Below are positions 12,001-26,300 of a stretch of 64,000 bases of DNA, piece by piece. The position numbers and the translations under genes were made by a program. The notes beneath the pieces are model-generated. The model saw only the letters and a list, made by a program, of their open reading frames with translations, ran no database searches and had not been told where the DNA came from. The stretch lies in assembly GCA_029207755.1 (NCBI GenBank), contig JARCOQ010000012.1, positions 1,436,001 through 1,500,000 on the forward strand. The letters run 5' to 3'. Each line of letters starts with the position of its first letter. Positions within the stretch are counted from its first letter, which is position 1. This stretch comes from Chamaea fasciata (lineage: Eukaryota > Chordata > Aves > Passeriformes > Sylviidae).

Positions 12001-15000
12001 GGTAAATCTGATTTCTTTCTTGGCTTTGCCCCATACCGCAAACAGAGAAGTGTGCCAACAGACTGAAAATTGATAAGGAGGAGGTTTTGATGGTATGCAG
12101 GATAGGCCTTAGAGCTGAAGGAAGTCTTTGGAGGGAAAAGTGTGGCAGGATAACAAAACAAAACTGGACATCCATGTTTGTAAGGCAGTTCTCATAGATG
12201 CTGTGAAATAAAGCAGGAAAGCACAAGCTAAAACTCATCCTCTGACAAAATTTTCTGTCTGCCTTTGGGATAGTGATGATTTTTTGGGTTTTTTTTCCCC
12301 ACATCTGGGAACCTGTTTGTTACAGGCGATGGGGTGGGACGCTGAATTAGGTCACACACTCGTGTGATTTGTTTAACTTATCCCTTCCATGCCTGGGGCT
12401 GTCCTGGGGGTGCAGTTCAGGGGATGGAGAGAGGCTGCTCAGAGGCCCAGAGTGTCCCAGGCTGGCTGTGCCCTCCTGCTCTGCACAGCTAAGGAGCTCT
12501 GTGGAAGTCTTCTGCTGAAGGAGGATTCTCTTCTCCCCATCAGAGCTCAGGGAATCTTTAACCTTTGATGGAAAGTAGGATTTACACTTACATATTTGTC
12601 TTTTGTCTTGGGACAATGAATTAAGTCTCCTAAGAGACTGCAGACTCTTCTGGTAGGTAACTTCAGTCTCTAAATGTCCTTTTTAGCTTTTCAAGTAAAA
12701 CACATTCTGATTTGAGGAATGCTGGTGCCACACAATGTGGTAGGAGTGGATTGATAACATCCAGATGTTGTCAATATGCAAGTTTGTAATTTTTTTTTTT
12801 AAATTTTTTTCAGCAAGAGTTTCTGACATTATTTTTATGCTAAAGTACAGTTTTGTATAAAAACCAGTAGAAACAACTTAGAATAGCTAGAAATGCTTAA
12901 TGATGAGGGTGGTGCACAGCTGAAGCATTACCAGTGGAGTTGCTTGCTCACTGATTTGTTGCCAGGTAGCGAGCCAATTAGCAGTGCTGGTTATTATTTA
13001 CTTTTCATGCTATATATCACTAAAATTGTGCTGTTGATTTATCATTTATATTGTTGTATTGTCAGCATAATTTATTCAGATCATGCTGAGATACCTGGGA
13101 AATTAAGTAATAAAGAGAATGGCATAGAATGTGTCTGTATTCAGAGATATTTACTTTGCTTTTAATGAGAATGCATGTTCAGGTAAAACATAGATCATTT
13201 AGCTATTAAATTGTTTTTTAATAAACCTGTTAAAAGTTTGTACCTTGGATTTTCTATAAATAAAAAGGCCTGGTTTCAATTCTAATCTGATTTTTACCAT
13301 TAAGTAAGAAACTTTTTACAGATTAGGTTGAATAGCAGATCAACTAATTGTGCCAACTTAGTTGATTAATGGTTTGCAGGAAGTTGTACTAGTTGAGATA
13401 TTCCTGAGGTATCCAGTGTTGTTTATGTATTTGATATTGCTTCAATTCTTTCAGCAAATACAAACATAGATTTTTTTATTTGAAATTCCTTCCTAATTGC
13501 TTGAATTATTAAAAAAAAGCAAAATTGAAAGCAAGTATTTCACAAGAAATAAATACTTTGAATACATTCAGCTGACTAGAAAAGGTCAAGGCTTTGACTT
13601 TAGAATGCTTTTTGTACATTTTTATCCTTAGCTGGGACTAGAACTTGTCAGAGGCCTTTGTACAGCTTCATCTTACCGCTTTTTAATCATCCTCTCTGGT
13701 TCTTTCAAAATCTTTAGACTGACAAATAGATCTGTGTGTGTATGCAGGAGGTTGGCTCTAGTCAGGAATGGTTCTCTCCTGGGTGTTCCATACGGGGAAA
13801 AGGGCCTGGTGCTACCAGTGGCTGGATGTGCTTTTCCATTATGACAATGGTGTTTCTTTCTAAACTTGTGAAAATTAACTTCCAAATGAGGCAATAATTC
13901 AAAGCAAAGTGGAAGAGGATATTATTTTCCCTAAGCTATTAACCCCCCCCTTACCTTTTTCAGCTGCCTTTATTTTCTGTTTGCAGTGATAGCTCTAACA
14001 CACTGGCAGAACCCCATAAACCCCACTTATTTCTAGTCAGTCTTGATGCTGGAACCTTTTAAACAGCTCTATTGGCTCCAGAACTTGAATTTTCTGCCAG
14101 TCTTGTGTCATGGTTTTCAGTTTTCACGGCACTGCTCCTTTGCAGTGACTCTACTGGGTATGGTCAGACCTGAGAATGAATGAGTCCAAGGAGAAAACGT
14201 CAGTAATCCCTGAGCGATCATCCAATTTTCTGTTTACTAACTTTTAGTTGATCATCTTTGCATATATTTGGTGTGAAGGAATTTTTATATGCCTTCAGGA
14301 ATCAAGGGGGAGAAGTTTCTGCCAAAGGACAGAATCCTGAAAATGGTGGTTCTTAATTAAAATATCTCTGCTAATCCCTTGTGTGAATTTTGATACAGGG
14401 TTGAGGTCAGTTGTACGATGACATGATTGAAAAATGTCAAGGAAAAAATGACTACTGAGCTAGAAACCTCGCAGTTACAAGGCTCAGAACAACTTGGATC
14501 AATCCTATGTCTTTACAGTCAAGAAGGGAAATTTAAATGATACCTTATTTCATTGCTCGTAAGTAGGAGATGTTTTTATCCTTTTGCAATCTTGTGTAGC
14601 AGAAGAACAGCACTTGCAGTAAGTGGGTGTAAAAGCATTTTCAGAGGCTGAAATCAGGGGGGTACTATGGTTTGTGTGTTAAATTGTCTTCAAGGGTACA
14701 AGGTGCATTCAGCTGGATTATCTAGAGGCTGAAAACTTTGTAAATTAAGAACCAGCAAGCCTCTAGTGAAATGTTTATTGTATTACTAAGTAAGGATATT
14801 TCATTTACTTATTTTGACAACCGTAGGTTAGTTTCAGTTGGAAGTTATTCATGAAATGTGAGTGTATGTGAGTCATATTTTATGAAAATATTGAAATCTG
14901 AACTTGAGACAGGGAGCATTGCACGATAAAACATTGGGAGTCTGTGTGTCTGTGTGCAGAGGATGGGAAAACTCCTTTATTTTGGCCATAAGATGTGTGA

Positions 15001-18000
15001 GTCAGCTGGGAGTGACACTCCACTCTGCAGGTTTACTGGGTGTCTGCTCTGAGGATTTCAGGAGGACAGCAGGTTTTCTGCTTTCCACATTTCTCCTGAA
15101 ACCTCTGTCATTACACAGCTGAAACAGAATACAGGATGGGCTGTAGGAAGATGTAGCATTATTCCATCTGTGAGAGAAAAAAGTCACTTAACTTGCTCTT
15201 AGCTGTGTTATTCGAGATTCACAGGATCTCTCCTCACCTGAATGATAAATGCCAAATTCCCACAGAACCCACCCCTTCTTCTCTTTAAATATAATGGCAA
15301 ACATTTGTCCGTGGCAGTTAGTGGTTTTTGTATTTTAACGTTATAATATTGACGAAATTCAAGTGCTTTATTTTAATGTTATTTACTGCAAAAGTTAATT
15401 CCTTAATCAAAAGCTGATTCCTTTAGGCAGAAAATTTGCTTCCCCAAATTCCAGACGTTTTAGTCTATACTCTTTTGAACTTGGATAAATCATGTTCTAC
15501 GTCTTTTAGCTTCCCTAGTCTGTCTCAGGATTTCATTAACTAAGTTGAAATATTAGCATGTTTCTGAATTTGTGTGCTCTTCTCTGCTGCTTCTATTGCC
15601 AAGCAATATTGTATTGCTCCCAGTTTTCTCAGCTGCCGTGGACAGTCAGAATGCACCTTGGAGTGTCACTAGCACTGATGGATACCTTTTCAGTAATTTT
15701 AGATGGGCCATATCTGACCTTCACCTAGGATGGTCCTGTGCCTTTAAAAAGGATTTAATACCCTTTTGAATTATGAAATCAAATTAGCAGTTGACAGAAT
15801 GGATTATGTTAAACTTTTGCCAGTTTCATCTTGGCTTTCCTCTCCGGGAAAAGCTGGTTCTGTACAGAACAGATATTTTGCAGTCATAAACTCTGACTTC
15901 TCGATTAGTTGATTTATATTAAATCTGGGTTGTTTGCCCAATTTTTTGGAACTATGTCAGGAGATAGGATAAAAGCAAATAAAATACTCAGAAATATCCA
16001 GTTGCCTTTTAATCCCCGTATTTCCTTTTAATAGTATTTTCTTTGCGTAGTTCTTGACACATGAGTTTTAGTGACTCTATTCTCCTGATCCTGTTGCATT
16101 AAGCCTACAAATTCTGGTGAGAAACACTCATTTGGAATGTAAGAGCCCAACCAGAAGTTTACTTTGTGTTGAAATAAGGACTACTAAGGAGGTCATCAGA
16201 GCAACTGCATGAAGGAGAACTGTCTTTTTATAAGCAGATTTGAGAAAGAGAGGTGTCAGGCAGGAGTCGTGAGAGAGATGAAGATGAGAAAAAGAAATTT
16301 AAAAGGGAAGTTTGCAGATTACAGAAGAAAGCAGATAGGATGATAAGAAAGATAAATTTCTTTGGGTGGAGATCATGGCTTTCCTGTGATTTATAGAGTT
16401 TTTCAGAATTCAAAGCGAAGCTGCGCTGACTAGTGGCTGTCAATACCGAGACATCTCATGAATCCAAACCAGAAAGGCTGATGAAGCTCTGGTCCAAAGT
16501 AGAACCTTAGCATGCCCCATCCCCACCTACCCTCCCTCCCCATTCTGAATATGTCTGGAGAATTTAAAAAGGTTCAAGTTAAATGATCATTTTATTAGAG
16601 ATTACATAGTGAAGTCAAAGCTGAAGGGGAGTTTACCCTGTCCCTGACTTCTTTTCCTTTACCAGGATGATTCAGGCCTGGCTTTCTTGAACAGGACAGA
16701 ACAGTAGTCGATGCCTCCTCTCTTTGTGCTCCCAGCACTGCTGGCTCACACTCTCCTGTGCAAATTCCTTCCCTTGGATGTATATCCAGGATAATGTGTG
16801 CTGTACAAAGGCAGATCTGTTCAGCTGAGGCTGAAATCCTAGGTCAAGAAGTCTTTAGGAAAGAAGAAATCTCATATTTCACTCTATAGTTTCTTAGAGG
16901 GAAAAAAAAAAAGTTGGCATTAAATGTTGCTCTCCGGTTGATTTTATTGCTTCCATTGCCTTCTACTCTTCCCTAGTCTTTCTTTGACAAGTGTGAAGCA
17001 AAACTCAGACTGAGTTTTAAGAGCAACTCAGGCATGTCTGGCTCAGTTGCCAAATTCTGATGTACATAGCTGCTCAGTAAGCAAGGTCTTGTTGATATGC
17101 AGTAGTCTGAACTCTTCCCTCAAAAAACTGATGGAGCCCTGGTGTCAAGTCATTATCTACTGCATCTGTGGAGATCAGAGCTGGGGCTGTCCAAGTGTTT
17201 TCAGGGTGAGTCTTGATGGTTCTGTGGGGGTAAATGTCAGAAAAAGGTGAAATGTCTGCTTGAAGTTACCACTCTCAACCAGCTGTTTAATCACGTAATA
17301 TCTCAACCATTTATATTTGCAGTACTCTGGAAATACTGAAAAGCATAAAACAATAAGTGAAGGGTTAAATTAGGAAACAGTTTATTATTTTGTGTACTGT
17401 AGTGGGTAGATTTATTACTTTATAATGTTGTTCTCATTCCAAGATGAAGAGGAAACTGGGCAAAGAAAGATTAATGGTCACCAGGCAGGGACACAGTGAT
17501 TGGAGTGATGTTGCATGTGTTACCTTGGTCCCAATTATTTCATTCAATAGCTGGATTTAGTTATGTACACCTGCATTTTGGAGAAGTTTTCAATTTGTCA
17601 TTTGCTGTGACAAGGTGAAAGTTGCTCATTTAGATCAACTCAAATCTTCTTTATCTGGATAATTCTGCTTCCTGTTTAATTTCCGAAGACAAAGCTGAGG
17701 TTGTCTTTGAGGATGATGTTGGTTGTACCTAGTGATTTTGCATTATTGTGTACTTGGCTTTTTTACCATAGGTGAAGAGAAAGTCAGGGTAGGGGTGTGT
17801 AGATCTTGGCTTCATTAACTTGCCTTACCTGGGAACTCTGATTATCATGATTTTGATTTTAATTGTGACTTTTTGCTGCACAGTCTAGTTGCTTCACAGT
17901 TCACTGTTAGTCCTGCCCTCTTCTCACAGAGAATGTTAAGGGCTGAAAAATGGGATTTTGTCTCCATTCATTGAAATCCTTATCCCTTCCTTCAGCTTCT

Positions 18001-21000
18001 TTAAAAACATGCTTTCCCTGAAGTCTTCTGGTTGTAAGAAAAATCACCACTAAAGCAGTGCCTGAGCTAGATTATTTCATTAGTGCTACTGAATATTGCT
18101 ACTGCTCAGCTTAGCAGCCTCCTCCTGCACTGAGGATGGTCAAGTTAATTCCAAAATTTGGTGAACACATATCTGCTCTGTGCTTGGAGATGTAAACTGG
18201 TTTCCTTGAATAATTGAGAGCTATATGTTTGATAAGTACTTGCTGTCCCACCCCCTTCCTAATTGTTGATTTGCCTCCTGGCTTCGTCAGCTCTGGAAGC
18301 CTTGTAACTCTGTTCTGCTCTCTTGTTCAGGATCAGAGTTAAATTAAAAACCCTGACATATGAATAATATTTCTGCTTAAAACGAAATAATTTACCTCAC
18401 ATGGCTGCTAACCAGCTTCAGAAAGTAACAAACACAATGCTACCCGTCTGTTTCAAAAATCACATGCTAATCTGGAAATTTGGTCCCACTGGGTGAAGAT
18501 CAAATGAACAATATTATCCCTCTGCACTCAGCCACACGTGCCCTGTGTACACAATCCGGAGGGATGGTGTAACTAGACAGTGTTTAGGATCTATGAATTG
18601 TTAGCTTATTCTGCCCAGCAGGCTGATGTGCTCAGGGTATAAACAGATCAGTCTCCACTTGGTCTTCTGCACCTCGTGCTTTTTGACATCGCCATAAATT
18701 CATATTGTGTTTTTATGGAAGCTGTGGAAAAGAAGCGGCACAGCTTTGGCAGCCTTGGCACAATTTTACTTTGCATTGACTGTAATATTCTATTTTTTCC
18801 TACACTGCTGTAGTTCTGGGGCTCCCTTTATCATTTTGGTATTTAAGCCGCTCTTGCATAATACGTTCTTTTTGTTAAAGAATCACTGGTCTTTTTATTT
18901 ACCTGTGAAGGAGAAAATGACTGTTGTTACCATGTCGGGTTCATTCTGCTGCAGGGTCTCTCTCAAGTCTTGTCACCAGAGAATATGGGAAAAGCCCCCA
19001 TTCTGTGAATTTTCCTAGCAAGTGCTCATGCTACAAAAACTCTTACAGAAAGAGTTTAGTTTTTGTAGTTTTCTGTCTCAATGTATCCTTCAGGAAAAGA
19101 GTATCGCCACATCTCTTAATGGCGTGATAGCTTTCAAATGTGTTGTTGTCTGAACCCTTGATTAAACAAAATGGTGCTGATTGCAGCAGGGTGGCTAAAC
19201 GTGGGCAGAAGTGGCTATTGCAGCCTGCTCGCTAAGAAGTCATTTATCAAAGTTTTATCTGATTTCAGAGGCATTAGGTTTATCAGTCACAGTTTATAAA
19301 TGGCATGTCATCAGCATCAAACCGGAGCAATGCCTGCTCAAGTGCTGCTGTAGAGCAAGTGTAAACATCCCCTGCAGATGCACTGTGTCCTTTCACCAGG
19401 AACTATGTCATGCACCACATTGCAACCTTTCGCTTTTTGCTAGTTCTGGAATTGCTTGGATGTTGTTGTGTTGGTGATCAGAGTTTGATTTCTCCTTCTC
19501 GCCCAATCTAAAAATGTTAATGGTTGAAGTCTCGATGAGAAAAAGCAAAGGCACTTGGTGCAAGGCGTAGAAATATGCAGTGGGATGTGTAGGAATAGAC
19601 TACAGGAAAAGTTGAAGGTGTTGGGGCCAGCAGGTGATGAAATAACTTGACATTCAGAGGAGAGTTTTATTAAACCTATACCTCCATTTGAGCCTAAATT
19701 AACCTTGGCGTTCTTTTAACCAGCCTAAGGAGGAAAAGGGCTAAACCCCAGCTGGACAGACACCCTGACTGCTCACTTGGCTTTTGGGGTTGGTTTTAAA
19801 AATTTCAGCACTCAGTTCTGTATTTGCAAACTTAAGCTCCAAATTATTAATGGTGAGAAGATTGTTTTAGACCCTTGAAAGCATACACAACTTCTTTAAG
19901 TGATTGTGAAGGTAAATCTTATTCTCTGGGGAAATGACTTCTGCACAGCTATTTCTTTTATTGCTGTGCTGAATGTGAAGGCATTACTCACTTTAATAAA
20001 TCCTACTGTATCTCTCAGTCTGTGTAGGCTGATATAAATATCTCCAGTTATGTCATATTACCACCTTTGTACAGCTAATGTTACATTCTTGATGACTGGT
20101 GGCTGAAAAATGCAAAACCTCATTTGGTTTGTGAGTGATTGAATGCTAACACTGTTTAGATTTCTTAATATACTTGTATTAGCATGAATAAGTAATGAGC
20201 ATGCCAGGCTTTTTTGAATATTTGATTGTATCTTTATAATGGATTTGTGTCTCTCTCTTTGTGCTAATGTCATTGTAACTTTGTTGGTGTCATAACTCCA
20301 AACCCTAGCAATCGATCTTTATCAGAATATCTTAAGTCAATTACCCTCTCATGGCCAAATTACTGTGTCATAATACTTTTCTTATAAAAGTATTCTGCAT
20401 ATTGCATTTAGGATACAAATAGGTACTAATTCCATCTGCAGTCTATTCCTCATTTCCTCATTGTGGCTTCTCTGAGCGTATCGACCTGTCCTGTCTCTGT
20501 AAGCACATATATGCACACATGAAACATTAAACCTCTCCTACTCTTTATTAATAGACTGGCTGACCCTTTCTGCTCAAATTCAGCCATCTCTCACGTGCCC
20601 TAGACTTCTGCTGCTTCTAAAGGAATTAAGCCCTAATGTTTGCTGTTTCTTGGAAATCATAATCCATCATTTTGGATAGTGACTATAGTAGGAAGAAAAT
20701 ATTAGTTTGCCGGAGACTTCTAGTTATTCCATTACCCTAAAAAGACTTGCACCTGCAGTGTAGTGGATTTTCTTTCATCATCTCGTGTCTTGGTTCCTGA
20801 CTGACACATTTAACAAGTGAAAGAATTGGAAGAAAGGCTATTTTGTTAGTTTATTAGAGGTTACCAAATAGATATTGCTACCTCTATGAAAACATACCTC
20901 AAGAGAAGACTGCTGGACCAGTGATTCTGGCACACACGGGGGATTATCTGGGCATGCATTGTTCTCTCTCTGTGCTTCTGAATTTATGCTTCTGTTCTGA

Positions 21001-22000
21001 GGCCCCGAACAGTATTTTTGCCTGTGGAAAAGTCAAGACCTGTTCTGTGCACTTCAGTTCATGACAGAATTAAAACACTTCTGCTTCATGTCAGATGTGT
21101 GATCCATCCTTCCAGTTACTATAATATAGCTGAAACACAGCCCAAGCTCTACTGCATTTTTTAATAGCTGGGTTCTATCAGCAGAACCAGTGTGGGCTGG
21201 AATACGGGACTACCAGAGGTGGATCTGCCCCTATTCTTTCCTTTAAAATCAGCAAGCCTAAATGTTTCCCATTTTTTAAGCTATATTAATCAAAACACAC
21301 TAATAATAATGTAAAGCAAACCAACTCTGTAACAAGGTGCAAACAGACCTGCTGAATGAGGGAAAACCTCCACGAAATGGGATTAAAATAAATTACTCCT
21401 GCCTGCCAGAGGCTGGTGAAGAGATAGTTCTCCTCTTTTGCTTTTCAGTTCATTGGCTTAGTGGCTTCTGCATTAAACCGAATTTCATGGAGACTCTCTG
21501 ATTACTAGAAAATTTCTTTTTTACTCAGCTCCTGGGGTAGCCTTCCTTTGCTACCCACCCCCAGAATATCCTAAATGAGCTGTTTGCAGTCCTTGGATGG
21601 TAAACTGAGAGGAAACCCAACAGATTCTTCTCTTTGCCAAAAACTGTCACCTTGCAGGATGGGCACAGCACCTTGGTCTGCCTTGTGTCTCAAAAAGACG
21701 GTGTAGGAGGTTAATAACAGTGAAATTTAATAATTTTCATTATGTAATGCAGGGGAATGTTGTGAATAACAAATGAGAAACTGAGAAAATGGCCTTCAAG
21801 CCCTGAAACTTTTTCCGTGTTCACTGAAGAAAGCAAAAATGCTTCCTGAGGGTTTCCTCCTTAGATTCCAGAAAGAAGTTACGGAGCATACTTGCTGGGA
21901 GAAGTCCGTGAAGGTCCATCTCTGCTTTCCTGCAGACCTAAAACATGTGCTGTCAAGGTGTGCCAAGATAAGCCCATGGGACTGTTGCAAAAAGCCATTA
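9031..22000. other. Long repeat-poor non-coding tract
   Basis: I see no gene and no recognisable transposon in about 13 kb. The longest frame, 159 codons on the minus strand at 11682-12161, is rich in Ser, Leu, Phe and Tyr, has no motif, and lies in a strand-biased pyrimidine-rich stretch, so I treat it as chance. Conserved-element-like blocks are at 9480-9640, 10561-10760 and 18361-18660. Confidence 0.55.
10561..10760. other. Candidate conserved non-coding element
   Basis: The block is complex and CpG-retaining. Notable words are AATCATGCAAAAACAATTAG near 10580 and CTTCGCCGTGGCCCGTCAAG near 10645. No repeat family matches it and no open frame looks coding. The octamer-like ATGCAAA and CAATTAG suggest POU/homeodomain input, which is inference. 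Confidence 0.3.
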
Positions 22001-22764
22001 TGAAAACATCTGGAAACACCTCAGGCTTCCACAGACTTGTCAGTGATTAATCCAAAGATGGAACTTCAGGGAAAAAAGGTGAGCCTACCTCACCTGTTCA
22101 ATTTTGAACCCCCCACTCCACCTTCCCTTCAGCTTGCAGCCTGTATTCCCTGCTTGCCTTCACACTCTGCATTCCTTCTTGCATGCCGTTTGTCCAGGCC
22201 TGTTTCCCATGGATTTTTATTCCATGAACTTATGTCCTATGTTTCAAACACAAGCAGCATGGCCTCTGGATCAGCAACAGCTCACATGGAGTTTTACAGA
22301 TCTTGTCCTATTAGAACAGGCCATATATTTTGTAGTTTATGGAGTTATGTGGGAGAATCAGAAGGGTCACATCTCCCTCTGTTTTTCCACAGAAGAAAAT
22401 GAGTGTGTATAGTTCATATTGATGCCAAGCACATAATCATATTTCCCTCCCACTTAAGAAACCTTAGCCTCAGAATTTTATGGTAGATGAGCAGATGCAT
22501 TGCATGGGATGTTTTCCAGCTTCCTTTTAAAAAATCTGAGTCACTCAGCATTTGCCATGCAAAGTCCTTTACTCGGTAGTAATGTCCCTGGACCATTTGA
22601 ATGTGCACCAGGAAACATGCTGAGCAAATTACTAGATTGAATAGCAAATTCGTGGTAAAGTTTGTCATTCAAGTTAACAAAGTGACAGGGGTGCCAAAAG
22701 AAAAAAAAAAAAGATCTAAAAGTAAGGTCTATGTTTGTACCCACTTTTGAAAAAAGCCTTGCAG

Positions 22765-22955
22765 TTTAGCTTCATGGAATATGCCCAGCCCTGCCCTATG
22801 TGATGGCATCATGTGGATCGCCTCTGGTAATCTGAGTGTTTCACAAACCTGCGCGTTTGAAAGAATGATGAATGAAATTGAGCTCGTGGACAATTCCAGA
22901 GCATTCCTAATTGGACAAAATCTCGGTATCGCTACAGTTTTTCTGCAATGCTTTC
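22765..22955. other. Candidate conserved non-coding element, open on both strands
   Basis: The block is high-complexity, contains CpG sites (GGATCGCC, CTGCGCGTTTG, AATCTCGGTATCGC), and is open in one frame on each strand. Absence of stops on both strands with no domain signature is more often a constrained non-coding element than a gene. A coding reading cannot be excluded without alignment. Confidence 0.3.
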
Positions 22956-23314
22956 TATTTGCTGTGCTGGGCATCTCTCCATTATGCAGGATGAATTTTG
23001 AGGATCCCTTTCCTTCTGCGTACTTTCCTTTTCTTTCTAAGTACCATGCAAAGAGGCATCACTGGGTGTTCAGGCATGCAGGGTCAGCCCTCAGGCCCTC
23101 ATCTTTGAGGAATTGTGTTGCAAGGGATATTCTTAAGTTTACTTTTTTTGACTTTTGTCTCCCTACTGCAGTTTACCATGCAAATACTTTCCCATGAATG
23201 ATGATTTCAGTGTTGATAATCTCATGTTCCATTAATTCTCTGAAGACCTCAGTGAAGTTCTTTCTGGTGAAAATTCATGCTGTTCATTTTAGAGCAAGTG
23301 TTTCAGACCACTTT

Positions 23315-23335
23315 GTAAGAATATGTAAGAATATG
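23315..23335 (+). repeat. 10-bp tandem duplication
   Basis: GTAAGAATAT occurs twice in direct succession. It is a simple local duplication with no wider array. Confidence 0.85.
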
Positions 23336-26300
23336 TTTTTTATAAACTGCACTTATATAAATTTTGAGAACAAAAAAAATTATTAAGAATTGTGCATGGC
23401 TTTAAATATCATGATAAGCTTACATATCACAAGAAGACTTATGAAATCAAGACTTTTACCACGTCCTTACACCTATAAATGTCTTTGCACATCTGTTTGG
23501 TATTGTTGTATTTTCCCAGCACTTTCTGAGCTACAATTCCAATTGTGGTTTTATTAAATGAGGTAGAAATAGATTGCTCTAGGTGCAGGTGAAAGCAACA
23601 TCTGGCTTGCTAATGTTATGATTGTCAGAGAATAAGGACAGCTTTTCTCTCTGATTCTAATGTTATGACTCTTGTCTTGCTAAAATGAAGAAAAAGAAAA
23701 AAGAAGTATTTTCTTTGAGGTGCTTTGTCTGTGAAAGGGCTTTGTGATGATATGCCCTTATATAAATTAATTTTGAATACCCTCTTAAATGCTCGTAAAC
23801 AAAAGACACAAACTTCAGCAATAGGAGAGAAAACCTGATTTCTAATGAAATGGATAGCGTTTCATTCATGCTATTTGAATACTTTTCTTCAATGGAAGAT
23901 TGAAAGTGGCGTTTCTAAAAAGAAGGCTTGATAATGATCCCACTTCTGTGGTGGAAGTAAACTTCGTGAGAAGCTTCCCTGGGCTCTCTGTGTGATCTCA
24001 CTGGCAGCAGCTGGAGCAGGATGAGCTGCTGTGCCGGGTAAAACCCAGCCAAGACTCCCGTGCTCACTGCAGCCCCTCAGCCTGGCACAGGGAGCACCAG
24101 CACTACAGTCACACAGACACAGCTTTGCGTTACTCTTTGAGGATTCATCTTTAGTGCTTGGTTTTATTCTGAGTGATGTTTGTCCCATCTGATGAGGAGA
24201 AATGCTACCTGCTCTTCTAGAGGATTCCTTCCTGCGATGTGCCTTCTCTTGGGGCGCGAGACAATCTGTATGGCAGAGTTATGGGCCTGGAGAACGAGAC
24301 CCAGGTGGCTGAGGAAGGATGAACCCTGGAGTTTGGTAGTCCTGGATTACTGGCTCTGCAGAGCCCACTCTGTGAGCTTTCGCTTAATTCCCAGCCCAGA
24401 TATAAGCTAGAAATCAAATACTCTTTTGCTGGATACCTTTTAATTCTTTCTTCTTTAATAAAACTATGCTATTCTTGTCAAGCTTTTTTGAGAATTGTCA
24501 AGACACTGCATTTCCATCTGTTGGAAAACTCTATTTAATTCAGCAGTATGAGATGTTTTAAGCTTGAAATTTAGTGTCTGTTTTCCTTAGAAGCTTATGG
24601 ATTTAAATGTTGTAAACTTCTCTGAGTAAGATTTTTTCCTCAAGTTTCTTGGCAGAGTGGTTTCTCCTGTGTTTCCTGCTTGAAAATTCCTTCTCCTTTT
24701 GATTGCTGAAAGACCATTATCAGCTCTTTTTTCCCTTCCATGATTTAAAAGCATGTTAGGGGAAGTTAATTAACAGTCTGTCCTTTTCCATATTTAAAGG
24801 TTTTTAAAATATCTTTAGCTCCTGGAAGAAATTTATATAAAAATAGAATATTGCATGGAAAAGCCACCTACAGATATTAGTTCTCTGGTAAAAGACACAA
24901 TAAAGGAGACAGTGACTTTCTGTCTTTCTTGATGGGGATATATACTAGGCATTTCCATGGTGATTAGTGTTTTATAAATGTCAGAGATAAATGGTCACAA
25001 GGAGCTGCTGTAAACAGTAATAAGTGCTGAAATAAAGGCTTAAAGAATTCTCCCGTTTCCCCCTTATGATTCACTCCCTGTGAAACTGCAACTTGTGGAC
25101 CTACCTGACCAAGCTAAAGAGCTCATGTATAGAGCTTGTATTATTTTTGGACCACCTGACACTTCTGTATTTTCACTAATTAAAAATACGTATCATTGTC
25201 CAGTGGCTCAGATTTTATCTCTACATTTATACGTTATAATGTTGGCATCACTCATTATCAAAACGTACTCTCCGTTTGTGGGAGGTCATAATTAGTCCCC
25301 ATAATTAGTTAGGGAATGGAAGTGGTCACTGCCCCCTGCCAGTCGGTGGAGCCCTGCCTGGAGTGCAGACCCTGTCACTGTCACTGGAGTTAGGGTCACA
25401 GTGTTGGTGTCAGCTGGCAGGTTAGCAGTGAGAGCAGAGTTGGAATGATGATATTGTTGGCACCATTGTGTAATGTTTGACTTATAAGCCCCAAACTGTA
25501 TAAAACTGACCAAATCGCAGACTTTACCTCATACCCAGGTGGTTTTTGTATTTGCACCTGGAAGTCTGTGGTTCTTGGGGGGGGAAGGTGGTGCCAGTCT
25601 GGCTTGAAGCACCTTCTTTCCTGAGGAGGTGTAAATGGAGTCAGTCACTGTTTACTGCTGTGGAAGTGCTTCTATGCAAAAATTGCATTTATTACAATAA
25701 ATGCACAGTTCGAGGGGGAGGCTTTTCAAGAGAATCATTTCTCATTAAAAGGATGAGCTTAACTCATACAAAGTTAGTTGAAAACAGTTACTTTGATTTC
25801 CAATCAAAATCAACGCTGGTGAAATCTGTGATTAACATTTGTTTTGTTTATTTTAGAGTGGTATCTTTTCCTAATTTGCCATGGTCGAGCGTCTGAATCC
25901 TCATTAATTTCTCCTGCGATGGCAGTTTGATGTGCAAATTCAGAAAAAAGTGTCTTTGTGAGTCCAGGATTTCCAGGACAGAACCAACACCCAGAACCTG
26001 TTCCTGGTCTCACCACAGTGTGTGGGAACACATTGCCAGCTATATAAACATCCTATAAATTAAGAAAACACTTGTAACTTCAGGGCTCCTGTGTTCTGAA
26101 CTCTTACTTCATCTTGTCTGAGGCAGCAATAGTAACATGAATATTTTACCTATGTAGTCTTTTTTCTGTTCTGTGTTTAATTTTGTTTCTTGTATTGTGG
26201 ACACCACAGGACTTACAAGTGTGCCCAAAATGCCATTCTATAGGGTTTAATCCTCTGGTGGTTACTGGATCTGAGTGCCTGTAACAAACCAATTGCTCTT

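Noticed and set aside
11682..12161. 159-codon minus-strand open frame
   Set aside because: It has no domain, lies in pyrimidine-biased sequence, and overlaps other minus frames. Its Ser/Leu/Phe/Tyr-rich composition fits chance.
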